Shown here: in pieces, positions 59,001 through 64,000 of the stretch
How the letters are laid out: the number at the start of each line of letters is the position of its first letter
Position numbering within the stretch: the stretch's first letter is position 1
From: Nymphalis io
Taxonomy: Eukaryota; Arthropoda; Insecta; Lepidoptera; Nymphalidae
NCBI RefSeq assembly: GCF_905147045.1
Contig: NC_065918.1
Span: 17,112,001 to 17,176,000 of the forward strand
Length of the DNA stretch: 64,000 bases
Reading direction: 5' to 3'
Notes under the pieces: generated by a model
The model's input: only the letters and a program-made list of their open reading frames with translations
What the model was told of the DNA's origin: nothing
The model's database searches: none
Made by a program: the position numbers and the translations under genes

Positions 59001-60050
59001 TCATACGATATTAACGTAGTGCTAGGTGATATGTACTTAATAGACACACAGTGATCTACACTGACACACACGCGTGTGTCACCTATTATTTATAATTGTC
59101 TGTGTGTTTGTTTAAGCTAAAAGTTAACTTTATACATGAAGTGCTTGTTATCTCGAAAACATATTTGCCATATTATTGGTTTTCTCCTGTGTGTGTTGTG
59201 AATAAAGATGGTGATGTGATTGTATTTGGAATTGTTAAATGTTTATGGTTAAAGCTGAACATTTTATATGACAACATATTACATGTATGACGTGAGTATT
59301 GTTTGTGACATGAACACGCGACGACGCGGTACGCGGCAGGAGTTCACTCGTGTAGCGCAGGCACGATGTTATCGCTTGAGAGAACACAAACACGCACAGA
59401 CAGATACTCACGACATAATATTATAACAATACGTAAATGTATTATTTTTATCTTTAGACAGTTCAATTGAAATGTTTTTTAAACTGTTGTATAACAGCAC
59501 GGCGCCGACTCGCTAATTGTCGACGCGCGACGACGCTCGTGCTGTGATCCGATCAATCCGATCGTGCTATCGCGATGGGGACGGCTTGCAATTTGAAATA
59601 GCGTCGAACAATTAGCGAGCCCCCTGTGAGTTTGAAAATTAGATAAATGTAAGATATAATAGTGTTTTTTATATTTAAATGTTACGTTTAATGCGCTCTG
59701 TTGTATTTGTGCTACGGGAGCGACAGTGAGATGATATATAGCAATAACACCTGATAAATATATAACTGCGAAGTATGTTTACAGTAGTTTCGTGTATTAC
59801 CTTATATTATATTTACTCGTTTGACCGTTCACGCTCACAGTCACTCGTGTCACGTGATCGAACATTATATAATCATTGGTGAATTGATATATTGTATATA
59901 TATATATATATATGAATGAATTTATGACATAACACATATTTTGTATATTAGCATACGATTTATAAATATATCCGTTGTATCATAGCAATATCGCTGTATT
60001 ATTTGAAACGTTACAATGGGGGAACTTGTCTTAAAATAAAACGCCATTAA
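56080..60050 (+). other. Probable long 3' UTR of syntaxin-7
   Basis: No coding exon is recognised. GC-rich islands (56460-56650, 57890-57960, 59490-59620) and a GGGAC-type pentamer run at 56086-56115 occur. Several AATAAA-like signals are present (for example near 57435). The most distal one, 60035-60040, faces the end of the minus-strand gene to its right. The true end of the transcript is not determined. Confidence 0.4.
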
Positions 60051-60070
60051 TTATAAAATCACATTTTATT
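60035..60070. terminator. Convergent polyadenylation signals
   Basis: A plus-strand AATAAA at 60035-60040 and a minus-strand AATAAA (TTTATT on the plus strand) at 60065-60070 lie 24 nt apart. They fit the ends of a plus-strand transcript from the left (syntaxin-7) and a minus-strand transcript from the right (terminal exon 60892-61022). Confidence 0.45.
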
Positions 60071-60418
60071 ATACTCATAATGAAGTGACACAAGTTAACA
60101 TAATATTTATATAAGTGAACTTCTACGAAGCTTCAAGAGTTTGCCGGGGAAGTAGTTCGCGTCACTCGGCGATAATCACTACTCTGACTAACTACGGAAC
60201 AGCTACGAGAGGAACCGACGGATGCCACTAAGTCGCACTCTTGATCGCTCCAAGCGACGGCGCCGGAAACGCGCCGGACTAATGACGAATGCCGTGACTC
60301 ATATAAAACATCGGACCACGAAACGCGCTCCAGACACTGATAAACAATTATTTGTAGAAATCTGCCAACGAGCTTAACGAATCGTCAATAATGTCGTGGT
60401 CTCGGCGCAGTCTGGCCG

Positions 60419-60441
60419 GCGGCGGCGGCGGCGGCGGCGGC
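60419..60441. repeat. (GGC)n trinucleotide repeat
   Basis: About seven to eight GGC units within the presumed 3' UTR of the minus-strand gene. Confidence 0.85.
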
Positions 60442-60891
60442 TACTGCAGGCTCCGCCTGTCGTGGCTCACGGTGATTTCTCTCAAGATTACCGTCATGAT
60501 GCAGATCGGTGCGCCGACTAACTAAGCTGTTGTCCCTCCGACATATGTACACTTACAATAACATGTTCCAGCAGTGGCCCTTACCGTTCGCCTTTACCGA
60601 CCTCTATAATACTTCGACGCGAATGCGATATTCCTAAGACTAAATTAAATTAAAATAAATAATTAAAGCTCCTACAATTACCACTACACGAGGTGCGGTC
60701 CGTACGGGTTAACTTAACCTTCACTCGAAATATAAATTGACGAAAATCAGATATGGTTGTTGAGATTTTGTAAACGAAATAGACTGAAACGAATGTGCAA
60801 GTGACGTGTTGTGAGCGCGCGCGAGCCGAGTGGCGCACGGGGAGGGGCGGGGCGGGGCGGGGCGGTGTGGTGGCGGCGACCGAGCGGTAGT

Positions 60892-61022
60892 TTAGCAGAC
60901 GACCGCCTCGGAGATGGGATTCTCGGTGATGCGGATGACAGGCGAGTTGCGACACGCGCGGCGCCGGCCCGCGTCTGACAGTCGCCGGAACGCGACGATC
61001 TTCGTCGGCGACAGTGGCGCCA
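60892..61022 (-). CDS. Candidate terminal coding exon of an unidentified minus-strand gene
   Basis: From a strong acceptor (GTGTTCCGCAG) the frame encodes 42 residues, starting APLSPTKIVAFRRLSDAG and ending RITENPISEAVVC, then TAA at 60892-60894. It is GC-rich with GC-ending codons, and a polyadenylation candidate lies about 830 nt downstream. Entry phase is 1, which matches the donor phase of exon 63740-63824 and of one reading of exon 61896-61962. A second acceptor (CTCGTAG, exon upper end 61053) is open in the same frame and would add a hydrophobic stretch, ILFIAVLCSAV. I do not recognise the protein. An open frame also exists on the plus strand (60914-61096), so strand assignment is not certain. 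Confidence 0.4.
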
Positions 61023-61089
61023 CTGCGGAACACAACACGGCGATGAACAATATCTACGAGGGCGTAGGCACAGAGTACCAAGGGTTAGT

Positions 61090-63739
61090 AATATAGTTTA
61101 CTTTATTATTATTACTCGTTGTATTTGCTGTTCCGTGATATACAGGGAGAGGGAGACCCGCACGACACGCTAACAACGAACGTTCCAACGTAATGTTTTA
61201 TTAGTTCGTGTCGATTTTATAAAATAATTTAAATGTAAGTGTGTGCACTACGGTTACAAAATATTAATAGTTGAGCAAAATGTAAACGAAAACGTCGTTT
61301 TAATATGTTATATATACTGACTGAACGAACAGTGTTCGAGGATATCATGACGGAAGTCTGTAAATTGTTTTGTTTACATTTTGTACACGTAATACGACGA
61401 AGCGTAACATTAAAAAATCAGATACGTATACAAATAATAAAGCAGCCACGTGTCGGGCTACGTGTCGTGTGAGCACCGTCCACCGACTACGAGAACAGCG
61501 CGGCGCGCCTTCGATATCGTATCGCCTGGATAGTTGGTAAGATGATAATAGATGCTGCCTCGTGGTCGACTGTGGGTGTGCGGTGGGACCCGCTTCAGTA
61601 AATGTATTACATCTGCGTCACACATTCGACGTAGTCCGACGTATATCGTAGTATTACGTGGCGCTGATTGTATATAAAACCTTTGGAGGTGTTTTTGTAC
61701 ACAACATTCGAATCTGTAACATACGGGCATGCTGCTAATGTAATGCTCGTTATGTATCGCCGTTAAAGATAAAACGCGTCCAAAGGAGAAAGATGAAAAT
61801 AAAAAACTAAACAACTTACTTCGTCTACAAGGCTCACAACAAAATACCGGCTATTCCGTGGCTGTGATAGAGGCGACCGAGGCGGGCCTACTCACGGTCG
61901 ACGCTAGTTTGTGCAGAGCCAACACGGCTACGAGCGGGAACAGAGAGGAGAACATCAAACATGCGCGCGGCGACGCGGCGACGCGGCGAGCCGACACACT
62001 CTACACGTCTACGTCATCGCTTCTTTTGAAGTTAGCGCATTTAGTTGGCGACGACGGGCGACGACAGGGCAGACATAGTGCGGTCGGCTCGCGGACGTAT
62101 CGCGCACGTATTGTGTACAAAGGTTGTATAAAAATAAAGCGTGTCTAAAGAATCAACGTTCGAGCAAAACAAGTATTCGCACACTACTCACCGTCTTATT
62201 AATAAATTTGCAAATCGTAAGTTATGGACGTGCGCCTCGCAGTCTGTAAGCGCACAGCCCGGTCGGTAGGTATCCGTCACGAATATCGCACGAATGCCCG
62301 GAGTTCCAATTCCGATTCATCCTCATCTTTTATTTAAGAGGATATCGCTTATGCGAGAGTTAAATAATATTGTTATTATTGATTGATATCAAACTTAAAA
62401 CAATTTCGAATAAAATGTGAAGTCGGCGACAAACCAGCAATTATTTATATATTTTCTGTGATTCGTGCAATTTGAATCGTATTTGACGAGCCCGGCCGGG
62501 CCGTGAGAGTGCGAAGCAAACGTGTTCGTCGACTGTTGCATTTGAAATAATGAAATTTTACAATCGTATTGTTCAACACGTGCCAAACATGTTGCACATT
62601 TAGGAAACTTTATTAATAAGACGGTAACACAAAGAGCTGAATGTTATATATACATACGGACGAATGAATAAAGTATTTGTATAAATGTGTTAACAAAAAT
62701 AAGTTTAATTTGTTGCTCATTTGATGTAAAATCCAATATCGATATATCGTACTTGCTCGAGTACTAACGAGTTTCTCCAATAATTTATTATTAATAAGTG
62801 TAATGTAGGGCGACTTTTGAATATTAGATGGGAGTACGGCCCTCGCCATCTGCCGGCGCGGTTGTGTCGTGTCAATAAAAAGTGAAATGCGAGCATGTCT
62901 ATAATGACCTGTACTGTGCAGTGCTTAGCGATTATAAGCTGAAATAAAACATTTAATCTTTTATTCAGGCGCTCAGTTGACCGACTGTTGCGGTTGGTGA
63001 AAACAAAAAATGTTTTAACGACATCCCAAACAAAGTGTCTAATCAAAAAGGTTTTATTTCAATGTAACATGTGAATCAACAGATTACAGTATATAATATA
63101 AAATCACGGACTATTAAGTTTTTGATGAATACTCGCAAGCGATCCGCTAGTACGTACCATGTCAAGGGCCGCTAACTCAAGGCAAATCCAGGCTCAAACA
63201 TAACGATGGAAAAGAAAAAAGCCATTCAGATCGATTGCTTTATAAACATTTATTGCATTGCATTGCCAACTTCTCGAATTGTTCGGGTTGTAAGCTTTAT
63301 CGCGTGCACTAACTAGTACATCGTAAAGTGAGAACTATATGCGTAATACGAGATTATACTCTAATGTAATATAACAAATTATGTTGTCTTTACGTACAAT
63401 ACATTGAGAACGGTTGATCAGAGTTCATAAAAAGTTTAAACATCCTTGATAACAGAAAAACGATAGCTAACAGTACAAAAGTTTCTGCTGACAAGCTGTT
63501 GAATGTTCATTCCTTGAGTAAAATAAAATTCATTCATATTAAACGTACCTACATGCTGTATACGATAACAAATAATAATTATAGTATTTATTACCTACCT
63601 AATAGTAATAAAATACCTACCTAAAAGTAATAATAATAGAAAATTTTTACAAAAGAATCAATTTATTAATAGTATGGCAACACTTTGATGTAATGGTTTA
63701 TAACACTTAGATGCGTCCGTGTCGCATCGCCTCACTTAC
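61090..63739. other. Stretch without confidently supported genes
   Basis: Apart from the tentative exon at 61896-61962, nothing is supported. The longer open frames (61458-61814 minus, 61858-62148 plus, 62717-63046 minus) show no domain, no convincing splice context and mixed codon use. The region is probably intron of the right-edge gene, or intergenic. Confidence 0.45.
61896..61962 (-). CDS. Candidate first coding exon of a small unidentified gene
   Basis: Upstream of a good donor (GTGAGTAGG) lie two ATGs in different frames. ATG at 61953-61955 gives MFSSLFPLVAVLALHKLAST, which looks like a signal peptide and ends phase 0. ATG at 61960-61962 gives MFDVLLSVPARSRVG... and ends phase 1. Either could splice to the terminal exon at 60892, through the 61053 or 61022 acceptor respectively, yielding a protein of about 68-73 residues. 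No homology is recognised. This is a hypothesis from composition and splice signals only. Confidence 0.28.
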
Positions 63740-63824
63740 CGTAGCCCTCACCCTGCAGGAACAGACGGAACGCCTCCGAGATCTTTCCGGGCTGCTCCTC
63801 CAGCACCATGGCGGAGTCGGATAT
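63740..63824 (-). CDS. Internal exon of an unidentified gene (right edge)
   Basis: Bounded by a CAG acceptor (63825-63827) and a GTAAGTGAG donor. Encodes 28 residues, ISDSAMVLEEQPGKISEAFR then LFLQGEGY, and one further base (exit phase 1). Codon use and clean splice sites indicate real coding sequence. It joins in frame with the exon at 63966-64000 upstream. I could not match it to a family. Confidence 0.72.
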
Positions 63825-63965
63825 CTGGACATTTCAAATATTAGCATATAGCAGGAAGTCGAAGTTGTGTCATTACTACACCGACTCGCTCTCCACAGTG
63901 TCAACGTGCCGTGCCGTGCAGACTATGCTGTTCACAGTGACTCTCTGGCTGTTAATGTACCTTAC

Positions 63966-64000
63966 CTTCACCTTGCCTTCTCCTGAATATATCACCCACG
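63966..64000 (-). CDS. Partial exon of the same unidentified gene, cut by the window edge
   Basis: Donor GTAAGGTAC at 63957-63965. The frame that continues into exon 63740-63824 reads WVIYSGEGKVK and runs off the right edge of the window. Most of this gene therefore lies to the right. Confidence 0.65.

Noticed and set aside
56459..59071. Short open frames between 56.4 and 59.1 kb on both strands
   Set aside because: Chance frames in GC-rich patches of the presumed syntaxin-7 3' UTR; no homology recognised.
61458..61814. 118-codon minus-strand open frame
   Set aside because: No domain, no ATG-supported start context, mixed composition; no evidence beyond the open frame.

Overview
The window looks like a nuclear chromosome segment from a moth or butterfly (Lepidoptera). 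The evidence is AT-rich introns with GT-AG boundaries, insect-type versions of conserved signalling and trafficking genes, tRNA-derived SINE families and an RTE-type retrotransposon end typical of lepidopteran genomes, and compact (AT)n microsatellites. The species cannot be named from the sequence alone.

Layout. (1) 4961-13466, minus strand: a complete activin/TGF-beta type I receptor of the baboon (ALK4/5) class. Its exons can be joined in frame into a protein of about 490-505 residues, and three alternative ligand-binding exons lie side by side (11503-11621, 11896-12047, 12376-12521). Its 3' UTR probably fills most of 1350-4960. (2) 19509-28619, minus strand: a complete phospholipase C gamma (small wing class), 12 coding exons, 1198 residues. 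(3) 34522-48671, minus strand: PAN3, the pseudokinase subunit of the PAN2-PAN3 deadenylase, 18 coding exons, 664 residues from the visible start. (4) 50158-56079, plus strand: syntaxin-7, an endosomal Qa-SNARE, 7 coding exons, 260 residues, head-to-head with PAN3. (5) 60.1-64 kb, minus strand: GC-rich, splice-bounded exons of one or two genes I could not identify. One gene runs off the right edge of the window.

Between and inside the genes are SINE copies (one with clear target-site duplications), a 5'-truncated RTE reverse-transcriptase tail in a baboon intron, several short minisatellites and three strong inverted repeats. One of these is an 80-nt near-perfect hairpin in the probable PAN3 3' UTR.

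The genes are unrelated housekeeping or signalling loci: growth-factor reception, phosphoinositide signalling, mRNA deadenylation and endosomal fusion. I see no operon-like cooperation. The most informative architecture is the mutually exclusive exon cluster of baboon. I found no convincing new defence or mobile system. All exon borders were read by eye from splice consensus, reading-frame continuity and recalled family sequence, without alignment.
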